In this document: one piece after another, positions 34,746 to 46,989 of the stretch
Position numbering within the stretch: the first letter of the stretch is position 1
Layout: the number at the start of each line of letters is the position of its first letter
Assembly: GCA_031216915.1 (NCBI GenBank)
Contig: CM062289.1
Coordinates: forward strand, 443,681,587-443,745,586
DNA: 64,000 nt
Reading direction: 5' to 3'
Origin: Pictodentalium vernedei
Taxonomy: Eukaryota; Mollusca; Scaphopoda; Dentaliida; Dentaliidae
Notes under the pieces: model-generated
What the model saw: only the letters and a program-made list of their open reading frames with translations
What the model was told of the DNA's origin: nothing
The model's database searches: none
Made by a program: the position numbers and the translations under genes

Positions 34746-34980
34746 TTTTAGCCCTAAAATATATTTTATAAAAACCGAAAAAATCTGATAATCATTCGAG
34801 TGCCTGCGATTGGTCTATTAACTAAAGAATTAATATACATTATAAATTACATACCACAGCGGTGCTGGAACAGAAAATGGGGTCCTTGGTTGACGACCAC
34901 TGCTAACGCCTTTATAAATGCATACAAGTATCCGACCGGTACCTATAAACAGTTATCAATGATTTTTCCATCACTACTCA

Positions 34981-35134
34981 TTCCAAGACAAACCATATCA
35001 TGTGACCCCTCGTTGGAACGAGCTCATCTCCAACGAGGGTTCACATGATATGGTTTTGTTGAAATTTTTTGAAAAATTTGAAAAAATTATGTTTAAAATA
35101 ATAAATTTTGATATCGTCTGCGTTGGGTAAAGGG
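34981..35134. mobile_element. TTAA-type foldback element, family B, truncated copy
   Basis: Lacks the left terminus and part of the core. The right end TTGGGTAAAGGG is kept. Confidence 0.65.
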
Positions 35135-35841
35135 ATGTAAGCTGCAATTGTGGCCATGTTTGCAACACGATCAACATTAAATGAGGAATGTAGGTAGAGG
35201 GTGTCCCAGTCATCAACCATGCAAAATTTCAAAACATTGTGGCTTCTGGCAGCCATGTTTTTTTATGCACGGTAAGAAAATGAGTAGCGTTTGTTGAGGA
35301 CCTGCCATAGACTATCCCTGCCAGGTTTGGTTCACATCAGCTCAGTAGTTCCGAAAAAGAAGATTAAAATGTGATTTCCCATAGGTTACTATAGTAAATA
35401 TAAGCCATAATTGCAACCATGTTTGCAGCCCCATCAATATTATATGAGGGTGTCTCAGTCATCAACCGTGCAAAGTTTCAAAACATTTGACCCTACAAGG
35501 AGAAAGTTTTTCAAAATCCGCCAATCAGAATCAAAAAATGCTTCTGGCAGCCACGTTTTTCGATGCAACATAGGGATGGCCAACAAAGGGCCCAGGGTTG
35601 TCGGTGCGGTCGGTCTGCGTCAGTCGGTGTAGAAATATCTGGATTTCATTCAACAAAATTTGGAGATATCCCGAAAACTCAGAAATTCCGTGTCTTTCAG
35701 TACCTTTAAAATCGCTTTTCGGCCTTGGGCGGGCAAAAATTTGTAGCGGTTGGCCAACTGTGGCTCCAGCGTTGTTGGTGGGGTCCGTCTCTGTCCATTG
35801 GTGTACAAACGCCCGGATGTCGATCGACAAAATGTGGAGAT

Positions 35842-36592
35842 CAATGGCGGATACAGAGGGGGGGGGGGCAACTGCCCCCCCCCCCCCTTTAGCTCGTGTT
35901 TGTCTCGCATGTAGGGCGTAGCCAGGATTTACATTTGGGGACAATACATGAATTGAAGTAAAAACATACAACGACATTTATTTCCTCCATCACCATTCGC
36001 TATGGAAAACAAATATACCATTGAAATTATGCAAAATATATCTACTGGTCGCCTTCATTTATAGCGTCACGGCACAGCATGATTTTGAGGTGTTACATGC
36101 CCCTAGCCTCAGGTACCCCATGGCTATGCCAATTATGGGTCAGGATCTTAATTGGCATAGTCATGGGGTACCTAAGCCTTGAGGGCTGACTGCTGAAACT
36201 TTCAAACGCTGGCAGATCGCAATGTTCTCCCGAGGTTAAGTCGGTTATGACTGTAAACAGTGTGTCCAAAATACAATATTATGGTAAACGGATCTGAAGA
36301 GCATATTTCAAATTTTCTAATTCTGTCTTGAACGTATGACAGAATCTGAAATTCTGAAACATGCTGTTTAAAAAGTGTTAATTAGCCGTTCAAAAATTCA
36401 AAAGGATTTCCACCCCAGAATGCCCCATTTGGTCGCTCATTTCCAAAAAATTTATGGGGGGAGAACCCCCCCCCCCCCCCAGACCACCCTAGAAAAGCTC
36501 GTGCCTTCGGCACTCGCGGCAGATGACTTCGGCATCTGCACGATTCGCCCCCCCCCCCCCCACCCCTTTGAGAATTCCTGTATCCGCCACTG
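35842..36592. mobile_element. hAT-type element (751 bp) in the dimeric satellite
   Basis: TIRs CAATGGCGGATACAG and CTGTATCCGCCACTG with an exact 8-bp duplication GTGGAGAT (35834-35841, 36593-36600), itself satellite sequence. Poly-C/poly-G tracts lie near both ends. Related termini at 55106-55821. Confidence 0.88.
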
Positions 36593-37605
36593 GTGGAGAT
36601 ATCCCCGAAAATCAAAACTCGTTATTTACCACCCGGATTCTGCAAAGCCCGTTTTTGGGCCTGGGTGATGTAAAGTTCGTATTGGTGGCCAACCATGGAC
36701 ACAGGTATGTCGGTGGATTCGATCTGCGTCAGTCGGTGTAGAAATACCCGGATTTTAGTGGAAAAACGTGGAGATATCTCCGAAAATCGAATTAGTTATT
36801 TACCATCCGGTTTCTGATAACCTGGTATTTCGGGCCTGGGTCTTGTAAAGTTTGTAGGGGTGGCCAACCATGGACCCAGAATTGTCGGTGAGGTCGGTCT
36901 GCGTCAGTCGATGCAGAAATACCTGGATTTCAATCAACAAAATTTGGAGATATCCCCGAAAACTCAGAAATTTCGTGTCTTTCAGTACCCTGAAAATCGT
37001 TTTTCGGCCTTAGGCGGTCTACAATTCGTAGCGGTGGCCATCCGTGGCTCCAGCGTCGTCGGTGGAGTACGGCCCTGTACATTGGTGTATGAATACCCGG
37101 ATGTCAATCGACAAAATGTGGAGATATCCCCGAAAATCAAAATCGCTATTTACCATCCGGTTTCTGAAAACCCGGTTTTTCGGGCCTGGGTCTTGTAAAC
37201 TTCGTAGAGGTGGCCAACCATGGGCCCAGAGTTGTCGGTGGGGTCGGTCTGCGTCAGTCGGTGTAGAAATACCCGAATTTCAATCAACAAAATTTGGAGA
37301 TAGATATTCCCGAAAACTCAAAAATTCTGTGTCTTTCAGTACCTTGAAATTCGTTTTTTGGCCTTGGTTGGTCTAAAATTCGTAGTGGTGGCCATCCGTG
37401 GCTCCAGCGTCGTCGGTGGGCTCCGTCTCTATACATTGGTGTATGAATACCCGGGGATGTCAATTGACAAAATGTGGAGATATCCCCGAAAATCAAAATC
37501 GCTATTTACCATCCGCGGATGGTAAATGGCCCGCAAGAGCTTATATGGATATTTACCATCCGGATGGTGAAAAGACACGCCCTTATTTCAGTTGTGATGT
37601 ATTGT

Positions 37606-37794
37606 TTAACGTAACGGCAAAAAACCGGCCAGCGCTATTCTCAAAAATCGCCAATTAATTTTCATTATTTTTTTCGTCGAGCTCGTTCCAACGAGGGGTC
37701 ATAACCTATGTTTTTGAGACAAAAAATGAAAAAAAAATAGTTATTCAAGAATTATTTTTGCAAGTGTCGTCTGCTTTTCAGGTTAGGTAAAGGA
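37606..37794. mobile_element. TTAA-type foldback element, family A, partial
   Basis: Lacks most of the first palindrome arm. The right end TTAGGTAAAGGA is preserved. It lies within the satellite. Confidence 0.65.
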
Positions 37795-38668
37795 TTAAAA
37801 CCATTTCTGGGTGTTCAGAGACAGAGTGTTGTCAAGCAATAACTAGTAGAATAACAACACTTTGGCCGGCCGCTGATTTGTCGCAGTTCTCGACGGTGGG
37901 GTTGATCTGCGTCAGTTAGTGTAGAAATACCCACACGTCAATCGGCAGAATTCGGACATATCCCCGAAATTCCATGCCATCCGGTTTCGGAAAACACGGT
38001 TTTCGACCCTGTGGGATGTAAAGTTCGGAGGTGTGGCCAGTCGTGGCCCCAGCGTTGTCGGTGGGGTCCGTCTCTATCCATTGGTGTACAAATACCGGAT
38101 GTCAATCGACAGAATCTGGAGATATCATCGAAATTCAAAATCGCTATTTACCATCCTTCTGAAAACCCGTTTTTTTGGGCCTGGATCTTGTAAAGTTCGT
38201 AGGGGTGGCGAAACAAGGGCCCATGGTTGTCGGTGGGGTCGGTCTGCGTCGGTCGATGTAGAAATACCTGGATTTCAATCAACAAAATTTGGAGATATCC
38301 CCGACTCGGAAAACTCAGAAATTCCGTGTCTTTCAGTACTTGAAATTTGATTTTTTGGCCTTGGCGGTCTAAATTTGTAGCGGTGGCCAGCCGTTGCCCC
38401 AGCGTCGTCGGTGGGGTTCGTCTCTACCCATTGGTGTTTAAATACCCGGATGTCAATCGACAAAATGTGGAGACATCCCCGAAAATCAAAATCGCTATTT
38501 ACCATCCGGATGGTAAATAGCCTACAAAGCTTGTTAGGATATTTACCATCCGGATGGTAAATAGTCACTGCCCTGAAATAATTGAGCTAATATACAGTTC
38601 CAATCGTATAAGAGTGACCTGTTTTGGGAATTAGCTCAATCATGTTTGGAAAAAAAGGATTCTTTTTT

Positions 38669-38909
38669 CTTTACCTAACACGAAAAGCAGACGACACTTG
38701 CAAACAAAATTCTTGAATAACTAATTTTTTTCATTTTTTGTCTCAAAAACGTAGGTTATGACCCCGCTTTGGAACGAGCTCGATGAGCTCGTTCCAAAGA
38801 GGGGTCATAACCTAGGCTTTTGAGACAAAAAAATGAAAATATAATGAAAATTAATTGGCGAATTTTGTGAATAGCGCTGGCCGGTTTTGGCCGTTACGTT
38901 GGGTAAAGG
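38669..38909. mobile_element. TTAA-type foldback element, family A
   Basis: About 241 bp, CTTTACCTAACACG to TTGGGTAAAGG, core TTTGG/CCAAA. The terminal TTAA is blurred at both sides. Confidence 0.7.
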
Positions 38910-38939
38910 TTATATCAGGTAAAGGGTTATATCATAACT

Positions 38940-39440
38940 AAGATAATTCAAAACTGATCACATCTTGGCACAAATTAAAATATAACTGACCCTTTCAATC
39001 ATTAGCTCAATGTTTGTAGAGTGACAGTTGGCAAGTAATATATCAAGGCTTTAGTTGTTTTTATAATAATGTTGTCATAATTACATGAATTTATAGCAAG
39101 TAAAAATTCTGTTGTCTGCTTAATAGTACCAACGAATAATAATAAAAAAAGCTCATTAGTTTAAACATTATTTATTCGTGCAAGAATGTGACATAATACA
39201 TACAAGTAATTCTTTATTATATAATAATTGCAAACCACTGTATGGTACAGTGGTATGCATTATATAGTAAGCCGCACAGGAAAAAAAACAGAGTAAATGG
39301 ACAGGATTCGACAGTAAGCCAAAAGCTTATTTTCCACTCAAAGTTTGCTAAGCACCAAGTATATCCAACTACCCGTTTTACGTTTTAGTTGAAATATTGT
39401 AATGGAAAGTGTATATATTTTTTATTTAATTATATCTTTA
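38940..39440. other. Anonymous AT-rich sequence
   Basis: No coding frame or family match seen between the family A element and the DIRS-like element. Confidence 0.5.
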
Positions 39441-40130
39441 ATGATTTAAGTATAGAAATCTAAATTGTATAGTAAATTTCCTTTCTTATTATACCTACCG
39501 CAATTGTTTACTTCAGGCTTGCACTGCAGTGGAAAGTCCCTAACTCGGATAAAATACTCTCTATTTTTTGTCTTCCCAAGCAATGTGGGAAAGAAAAGTG
39601 GTGCAAAAGCACCAAGAAAAAATAAGCCAAAACTGGGTCGAGTGCAACCAGCGCAGGCCCAGTACGGGACGCTCTCTCCCAAGTACAACTCCACGACTTC
39701 CGTTGCCAGTGCGCATATACCGTCTCTAAAGACTCATTCTTTTTTAATCCGTCAACGTTAGAGTTATGTGATCAGCGGGGAGGAAAGATTCTTTACCCAT
39801 AAAGAAGACGGGAGGGTCTCCATGTAAACAATTGTGGGTAGGTATAATAAGAAAGGAAATTTACTATAAAATTTAGATTTCTTATCAACCTACTCACAAT
39901 TGTTTACTTCAGGCTGAATAGACAATAGGCTGGAGGGAATCGCATAACCAACCCACACATAACCCCAGTGCACTGGAACCGTGAAGCAGAAGGAAGAGGT
40001 CCCGAGGCTTATCAACCATAACGTCGCAATCATTGGTAAAGGACAATGAAAGGAGACATATGGGTCCGTGTGACACACAGACAGAAAAAGGGCAGTAACA
40101 GCACAAGGCTGAAACTGACGTTCAAGAAGC

Positions 40131-40786
40131 CTAATGGCTACGGCAGACAACAGCCTGAGCAGAAGAAAGAGGACCCAGGGCAAAAAGATCCTCCGAATGC
40201 TCCTGCAACTGGCACATATAAAAGGTGGAGAAAGTAGAAGCATTTCTCCAGTAGGCTGCCTGCATAACATCCGACAACTTGACGGAGTTAGAATAAGCCC
40301 AAGAGGTGGATAGTGCCCGCACCTCATGGGCAGAAATACGATTGGTAATACAATCGCCAGCTGCTAAACGACCATAAGCCGTACGAATAGCAAGACAAAA
40401 CCATCGAGAAATGGATTGAGGAGAGATCTTCTGTCGACCCGGAATAAGAGACAGAAAAAAACGTTTCCTGCCTTTCCGTATGAAACGTGTCCGATCGAGA
40501 TAAATGCGAATAGCACGGACCGGATAGAGCAAAGGGCGATTACCCTCAACAGAAGGAAGAGCCCTGATACAGATAGGAGGAGGAGTAATATCTGATAACT
40601 GATTCTTGGCCAAAAAAGAGCAATCAGTGGTAAAAGTAACACTGTTGGGAGAGCTCCTAAAAAAGGCCGGGTCAACCGAGAGGGCGTGAAGCTCACTAAC
40701 CCGTCTGGCCGAAGCAAATGCCATCAGAAAAGACGTCTTATATGTGAGAAAATGCATATCCACCTGGGATAAAGGTTCGAACAGCG

Positions 40787-40819
<33 letters not shown>

Positions 40820-41113
40820 GCAAAGCAGCACCCACGAAAGATTCCATGGTGGAGTAAGCTGCAAAGTCCGAGGCCTTTTCAAAGAAAAGTGCCGAACAAG
40901 CTTGGAGAGGTAAGGATTAGTGCCGATACGACGCTTCCCCACATAAGAAAAAGTCTCTGAAAACATGGACCTGTAACCCTTGATGGTAACAGGCTGGAGA
41001 CCCCGAGAATCAAACAGATATACCAGAAACTCCGCAATCTGTGAAATCGAAGGATTGGCATAATCAACAGTGATCAGCACACCATCGACAGAATACCTTC
41101 CATTTAGCTGCAT
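40131..41113 (-). CDS. Tyrosine recombinase region of the DIRS-like fossil
   Basis: A phage-integrase-type recombinase, which inserts the circular DNA copy of DIRS elements without making target duplications. Visible are the first catalytic Arg in RRVSELHAL, the HxxR box in SAHEVRAL, and a later W and Y (AAYWRN, TFYM). An SAM-like N-terminal segment precedes it. Part of a broken element. Confidence 0.8.
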
Positions 41114-41314
41114 AAGCTAAACCAGTGGAGTGCCTCCTTGAAGAAGAAATGTACTCCACTGCTCGTCTCGAAAAACCTCTACGGAGGAGACAGGACCTGA
41201 CAAAAGATATGCGAGAAGGCACAATGAAGTCGGGTCGACGTGAAACCTCCTCGGGCGACCTTGACAAAGAAGGTCGCGACGTAGCGGGAGACGTGCCGGA
41301 ACCGCGGCCATCAG

Positions 41315-43045
41315 CTAGCGGAGCTGATTGATCCACACCCGCTGAGGCGACAGGGGAGCGATCAGAATGATTCGACAACTGCAGGTTCGAATTTTGGCTA
41401 GAACCTGAGGAAGAATCGGAACCGGCGGGAAGGCGTAGCCGACTAGACTGTTCCAATCGAGTGAAAAAGCGTCCACGGCAAAAGCCAGAGGATCTGGACA
41501 CGGGGACACGAAAGTGTCCACCTGATGGTTCCAACGAGTCGCAAAGAGGTCGATGTGGGGACGTCCCCAGAGATCGCAAAGCGACTGGAACACTGCCCTG
41601 TGGAGCATCCACTCGGCGGAAATAACCCTGCCCTGTCGAGACAGGGAGTCGGCTAGGACGTTCAGACGACCGGGAATGTGACGAACAACCACTCCGGCGT
41701 GAACATCCTGAGCGAGCAGTAGAAGCTCCCGAGCTAATTCGTACATCGGAACCGAGTGCGCGCCGCCCTGGTTCCGAATGTAAGCAACCACTGTCGAATT
41801 GTCGGATAGCAGAAGGACCTGGCGATTCGACAGGTGAGGGATCCACAGCCTGAAACTCAGAAGAAGAGCAAGAAGCTCATTCTGGTTGATGTGTAGAGCT
41901 GCTTGATCCTGGTCCCACATCCCGTGTAGGGAAAGACCGAGAGGATCCAACGTCGCACCCCATCCGAGATCGCTGGCATCTGCCGTCAGAACGCGATCGG
42001 ACGTGGGTAAGTCCAATGGAACACCCTGCGTAATCCACTGAACATCTGTCCTGGGAAGAAGGTGAGGATACAGAGATTCCGGAAACGGAAGCACCTGATC
42101 CAGAGAATCTACATTCGGCCTCCAACGACTGAGCAGTGTTGGAGAGGTCTGACACGCAGCCGACCTAGAGGAATGAGATCCGTCACAGAACCGCAGAGAC
42201 CGATCAGCCGGAGAAAACTCCGAGCGGTCGCGGACGTTGACTGGGACAGAGTCAGAGCAAAAGTTGAGAGAATCACAGCCTTGGCCGGGGGAACCGCTAC
42301 CAAATTGAATTGGGTTTGGAAAGACATCCCCCAATTGACAAAACGACTGAGAAGGGACCAGGTCCGACTTCTCCTCGTTGACTCTGAATCCTAGCTACGT
42401 GAGCAAGCTCAACAGTGTGGCGACATCCGACTCCAGTAAGGCAGCATTGGAATGCCTCTGGAGGATATCGTCCAGATATGCCGAGGTAGTCACCCTGGAC
42501 TGTGTGCGATGGAACGCTATCACATGCGACATCAGTCTGGTGGAGGCCCAAGGAGCCAGGTTGAGGCCGAAAGGCATGGCCTTGAACTGGTAAACTCGCC
42601 CCAGAAAAGCGAACCCGAGATACTTCCGTGACGCCCGATGCATCGGAACGTGGAAGTAAGCGTCTCTCAGGTCGATGCTGGCAGCGAAATCTCCCTGGTG
42701 AATTGATTGGCGGACCGACCTGAAAGTCTCCATGCTGAACTTGGGAGCAATGATAGACTGGTTCAAGATACTCAGATCGATAACCGGTCGGAGTCGGCCG
42801 TCCTTCTTCGGCACCAAGAACAGGCGGGAATAGAAACCCACTGACTGAATGTTCTTGACGACCTCGATCGCCCCCTTTGCCAGGAGATTGCCAATCTCCG
42901 TGGACAAAAGTTCCCGACGTAAAACGTTTGAAGGAACTGTGGTTGGAAGAGGCACCCTTGACAGAGTGGGGTGCCGTCGGAAGGATAGTCGCAGCCCGGA
43001 CCGAACAACATCTAACACCACGGATCGGATGTGATGGTGGCCCAA
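41315..43045 (-). CDS. Reverse transcriptase / RNase H region of the DIRS-like fossil
   Basis: RT motifs visible include LVPKKDG, the Asp-bearing IDLRDAYFHVP, and YLDDIL at the active site. RNase H motifs include LTADASDLGWGA, LSDNSTVVAYIRNQGG and GRLNVLADSLSR. Such RTs copy the element RNA, and RNase H removes the template. The NSTVVAY(I/L)RNQ string is also legible in the 4-11 kb relative. Part of a broken element. Confidence 0.85.
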
Positions 43046-43102
43046 TGGTCTGCGAACTCTGTTATCCTTCCTCCAACCTGGGACGAGTCGAGGTGAGGAC
43101 CT

Positions 43103-45310
43103 TCATTTCAAGCCCCGACGAGGCCCGCGAGAGGAGAAACCACCTCCTCTACTAAATGAAGAATCCCGAGACTTCCCTCGATTCAGCCGACCTTTACCCT
43201 TACCCCTTGAGTAAAAAGTAGAGGCGGCGGCAGAAGGACCAGCCTTTTGCTTCACAGAGGAAGCAGAAGGGTACTTGTTAGGCTTGGAACGACCCTTGCC
43301 TCCCCTAGAAGGCTGATCAAGCTGACGAAACTGCAGCTGATCTTTGGAATGACGTAGGACGTCATCCCGGACCGTCGACACGGAACCATGGAAAAGTTGC
43401 GGACCTGCCAAAGAAGCAGATCGAAGAGCAGCACTCTGCTCCTCGGGAAGGGATCGTCCTGTGTCCAGCACAGCGTCCCTTCGAACTAATTCCAGATTAG
43501 CCGTGTTACAGGCATGCGTGTGAGTAAGATGCATAAGCGCCTTGGACAGCACACACAAAGGAGCCTGTACCTCGTCAAACTTATCTGAAGGCAGATAAGC
43601 AGCCAAAGCTGAGACGACGTGATCTGAGAGAGAAAGCATGCCAAGCATCTCTCTAGATAAGCCCAACGTGGACTCCAGAGTCGTCATTGGAATAACGGCA
43701 GACGTGGGCTTGGAAAGCCCGAGGGAAGTGGAGTCCTGATCCAGAACCGTCTGGCAGACCGACGGATTGGCGGAATCGTAGGAACGATAACGCACAGGAG
43801 GCAAAAAGGTGTCAACCCTGGTGAAGAACGAAGTCTTCAGAGCCTTGGAATTCAGCTTGGAGTCCAAATCTGAAAAAGCTTCAACCACCTGTACGACTGG
43901 CACGGTCGAAGGCGCCCAGAAGCAGGTTGCTCCATAGGCTGTAGGCGCGCGACCGATGATCGCGGCCAGGCTGACACTGTCGGCTGGTTAGTAGGTTTGA
44001 GGTCAGGCAGAAACCCAAACACAAAGTCAAGAGCTGGCCCAAAGTCCGAAGACTGCTGGCCCTCGACATCAAGCATGTCGGACTCCTCCCCAGAGTCGGA
44101 AGACACATAGCCCATCGTGGGCAAACCAGCCGACGCCTCCCATGGTGTCGGGACACCAGGGGAATCAGAAACCGACCTGTTTCCAATCCCGGGAGGCGGC
44201 GCCATAGGAGGCGCCTGGAAACCACTCATTGCCTCGCTGGGAGCAACAGGAAGACTCTTAGATAGAACCTGAGTGAGTAAGGAGAGGGCCTCCCTAAGCT
44301 CACTGCCCGTACCGGCCGGTTCGACAGGGGAGCGAACCGGCAAAGTGGCTTCACCTCTGACCCTCTTAACCAGCGAAGGGTCACAATCCTCCAAAACACC
44401 CGACGCGGGACGACGGGCGGCAGCCGAAACATCTGAAGGCAGACGTGTATAGGGGTACGAGGCACCCCGAGGATCAATATGGCGAGAACTCATGAGAGTC
44501 ACCGCGGACCTCTGCGGGGCAGAAGGTCCAGGCTGCACAAAAGGCGTTGGTCCCCCAAAACTGGTCGTGTGGCCAGAATGAGTGGACGGAAACGCCACGG
44601 AGTTCATAGTGTCTCCACTAAGAACATCCGAATCCAAAGACACAACTGTGGTGCTCGACGGCATAGAGACCACAGAGATGGTTTCGGCCGGCAGCCCCTT
44701 CCGACTTCGCCGAGTTGAAGTCAGGGAAGGCTGAGGCCGATATCCCACGTCTACAGTGCCAGACATTCCTGCAGTCCCCTGCAGCGAAAAGCCGAGGTCG
44801 GCTGAAACTGACGACGAAGCAGACGGACCAGTAGTAGTAGTAGATATGTCGGGAGTCGTTGAGGCTGGTGAAATAGTGGAGAGAGCACACCTGCTCGGCT
44901 CCGAAGGAGGAGTCACAACCCTAGAGACCGCCTCAGATGTCGACTGGAGGGGGACCGTAGTCCCGGAACCAGGCACCTCTTCACCAGAGCACTCAACGGC
45001 TCCTGCAGTATCCACCACAGGAAAAAAAGACTGCACATCTCCCACGGAGGAGGAATAACTCTCACCAGACAAGGTCGGCTCGGGAGCCCCCGAACGACCA
45101 CGTTCTCCTTTCTCGCGGGAGCGGGAGGCACGGCCACGAGAACGAACGACACGGTTAACTGACGCCCAGAAAGTGGATGACCATGATCCACAGACACCAC
45201 ATGGCCGCTCGGCCGAACACCCATTACAGGAGGAACAAGAAGAATGTAAATTGTCCACATGCTTTGGCAGCAGACATTGCCCACAAGGAATTGTCCTGGG
45301 CATGATAGAG
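43103..45310 (-). CDS. gag-like region of the DIRS-like fossil
   Basis: A Ser/Pro/Thr-rich protein region with an N-terminal cysteine cluster (CGQC, CSSC, CGVC spacing) suggestive of metal binding, and a basic Arg/Gly/Lys-rich C-terminal end. This fits the poorly conserved gag-like protein that precedes the RT in DIRS elements. The assignment rests on position and composition, not on a conserved domain. Part of a broken element. Confidence 0.6.
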
Positions 45311-45532
45311 AAAAACTGTAGGAGTGGTACCCCGCTGACACCTAAGTCTAACACAATTAGAAAATTTAGCAAATAAAGCATTAACAATAATTGTGAAAAA
45401 TAATAAGTCCGAACCGCATGGCACACGAAATTCGCGCGCGACTCGAGAGAGAACAATTAAATATAATTAAGTATATTAAATATACATTATGGATATATAA
45501 TATTGAAGAGAATATGAAGAAAATGAAGATTT

Positions 45533-46145
45533 GTCGCGGTGCATACAATCTGACGTGGATATCCAGGATCTCACCAATATACCGCTGTGCAGTCAATGTA
45601 CCACGTTCAAGGACACAGAGCTCTGTACGTCCATCCCTGCTGATGCCAACCCAGACCACGATTGACCCTCCACGATAGCGATCATGCTCAGCAATTTTGA
45701 CTGTATGGAATCGCTCTCCCAGTCTTCTCCATACCCTATAACGCCTATCTGTGTGGTCTAGGCAGTACCTTGACTCATCTGTAAAAAGGACAGATCGCCA
45801 ATCTTCTCTGGTCCATCCAACGTGGTCCACGGCCCATTCATGTCGTGCCTGGCGTGGTTCTGGAGCAGCGGAATGCGAATAAATGGTCTTCTCGATCGGA
45901 GACCACCTTCGTGCAACCTTGCCGGATAGTCTGCGTCGAAACATTAACCCCGGATGCATTCTGAAGGTCACTGCGAAGCTGGGTTGCTGTGGCAAAGTGG
46001 TTCCTACGGACTTGAATGATCAAAAAACCGGTTTTCAGCTGCAGATGTTGCCCTGTCTCCGCCACCACCATGCCGTCGTAATGGTGTGCCATAATGCTGA
46101 AACCATGCCCAGGCTTTGGTGATCCAGGCCTTGCATTCTTAAAAA
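45533..46145 (-). pseudogene. Truncated Tc1-like transposase (different family from 26.7 kb)
   Basis: A minus-strand remnant of a Tc1/mariner DDE transposase. Recognisable are WSPIEKTIYSHSAAPEPRQARHEWAVDHVGWTREDW in outline, the first catalytic Asp in LFTDESRYC, GGSIVVWVGIS and the start of the LTAQRYIGEIL block. The DNARPH catalytic segment and C-terminus are missing. The sequence stops at about 45533, where AT-rich DNA next to the DIRS-like element begins. The N-terminal helix-turn-helix is partly legible upstream, in another frame. No terminal repeats found. The truncation could come from insertion of the DIRS-like element followed by deletion. It is inactive. Confidence 0.85.
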
Positions 46146-46690
46146 TGCAGGAGGGCTAAAAATCGCTCTCCTCACTTGACCTAGGGGAGCGATTAGCTCT
46201 TCTCAAGCTTACAAAGAGGCAAAATGTAGTTATACTATTAATGAATTTTGCCTAGTGGGCTTTGTACATTTTATTTGGTGCTGGTAACCAGGTAGTCTGT
46301 GTGTGACGGTTACACTGCCCCCCCCCCCCCCCCCCACACACACCTCCGGGCCTGTGATGTCAGCTGTTGAACTTGAAACTGACAGAAAAAAAAATATTGC
46401 TGTGACCCATTTTGCTTCAAATGATTGCAACTGTGTTTGGGTATGGTTGCAGCCATTACCTTTTACCACTAAACCACTTTCAAAATGAAATTACGTGATG
46501 TTATGTGACTTCGAAGTTAAATTACATTTTTGCTTTACAACAAAAATTTAATGTGAGCATAATTCATGTAATCTCAATCATCCCAGACCAAAATATTTAG
46601 GAGGGCAATTTTTCGCTCTCCTTAATTCTTTCAGGAGGGCGGTAAGGAGAGCTAAAAAATCGCTCTCCTGAAATTGCCAAGCCTGCCAAA
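46140..46690. repeat. AGGAGGGC...CGCTCTCCT hairpin-rich segment
   Basis: Small hairpins of AGGAGAGC with GCTCTCCT lie near 46150-46200 and 46600-46675, and bracket a run of about 20 C (46317-46336). Possibly ends of one foldback element. Not resolved further. Confidence 0.4.
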
Positions 46691-46989
46691 AAGAAGTGTT
46701 GAAACGTCGACGGGAAATGGGAGTTGATTGATAGTATTATCTCGAATGTTTGAGTATATAGGATAGAGAAGAAGGGAGTGATCTGGCGTCTGAACCATAC
46801 CGCATTGACAGGAAGAGGTGAGAAAGAGGTGATTGGCAAATATTTTTATTTTATTTATTTTGTATGTGTGTTAGGGGAGTATTATGCGGTAAAATAGGGA
46901 AGTTTAGGTAATAGGTTTTCCCGAGTTTGAATTTATTTACTTTAGTCAGTTGCCTTTTTTTTCGTGTGTTTTTTGTTTTGCCGATTTCG

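Larger units (their letters stand above)
35300..38580. repeat. Dimeric satellite, about 352-bp repeat of two ~175-bp halves
   Basis: Two alternating halves share GGAGATATCCCCGAAAA and GTCGGTGGGGTC. Half A has CAACAAAATTTGGAG (35651, 36935, 37285) and half B has (T/C)GACAAAATGTGGAG (35824, 37108, 37465). A-to-B spacing is 173-180 bp and same-type spacing 350-357 bp. The array is interrupted by a hAT-type element and a family A fragment. The open frames across it are repeat-derived. Confidence 0.85.
39465..45460 (-). mobile_element. DIRS-like tyrosine-recombinase retroelement (fossil, one end missing)
   Basis: On the minus strand, in order: a gag-like region, reverse transcriptase, RNase H and tyrosine recombinase. 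The 3' terminal sequence (about 39465-39520) reappears inverted at about 39826-39868, followed at about 39869-39910 by a segment expected to match the other end. This is the DIRS arrangement of ITR and internal complementary region. The matching 5' ITR was not found, so the copy looks truncated next to the Tc1 remnant. The coding part is far better kept than in the 4-11 kb relative, with only a few breaks, so it is younger but still broken. I saw no methyltransferase domain. Confidence 0.8.

Noticed and set aside
35411-38350. Several 70-110-residue frames with shared peptides
   Set aside because: They are readings of the dimeric satellite. The shared peptides follow from the DNA repeat.
42062-42394. 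Plus-strand frames across 41-45 kb
   Set aside because: They are antisense shadows of the DIRS-like element coding region.
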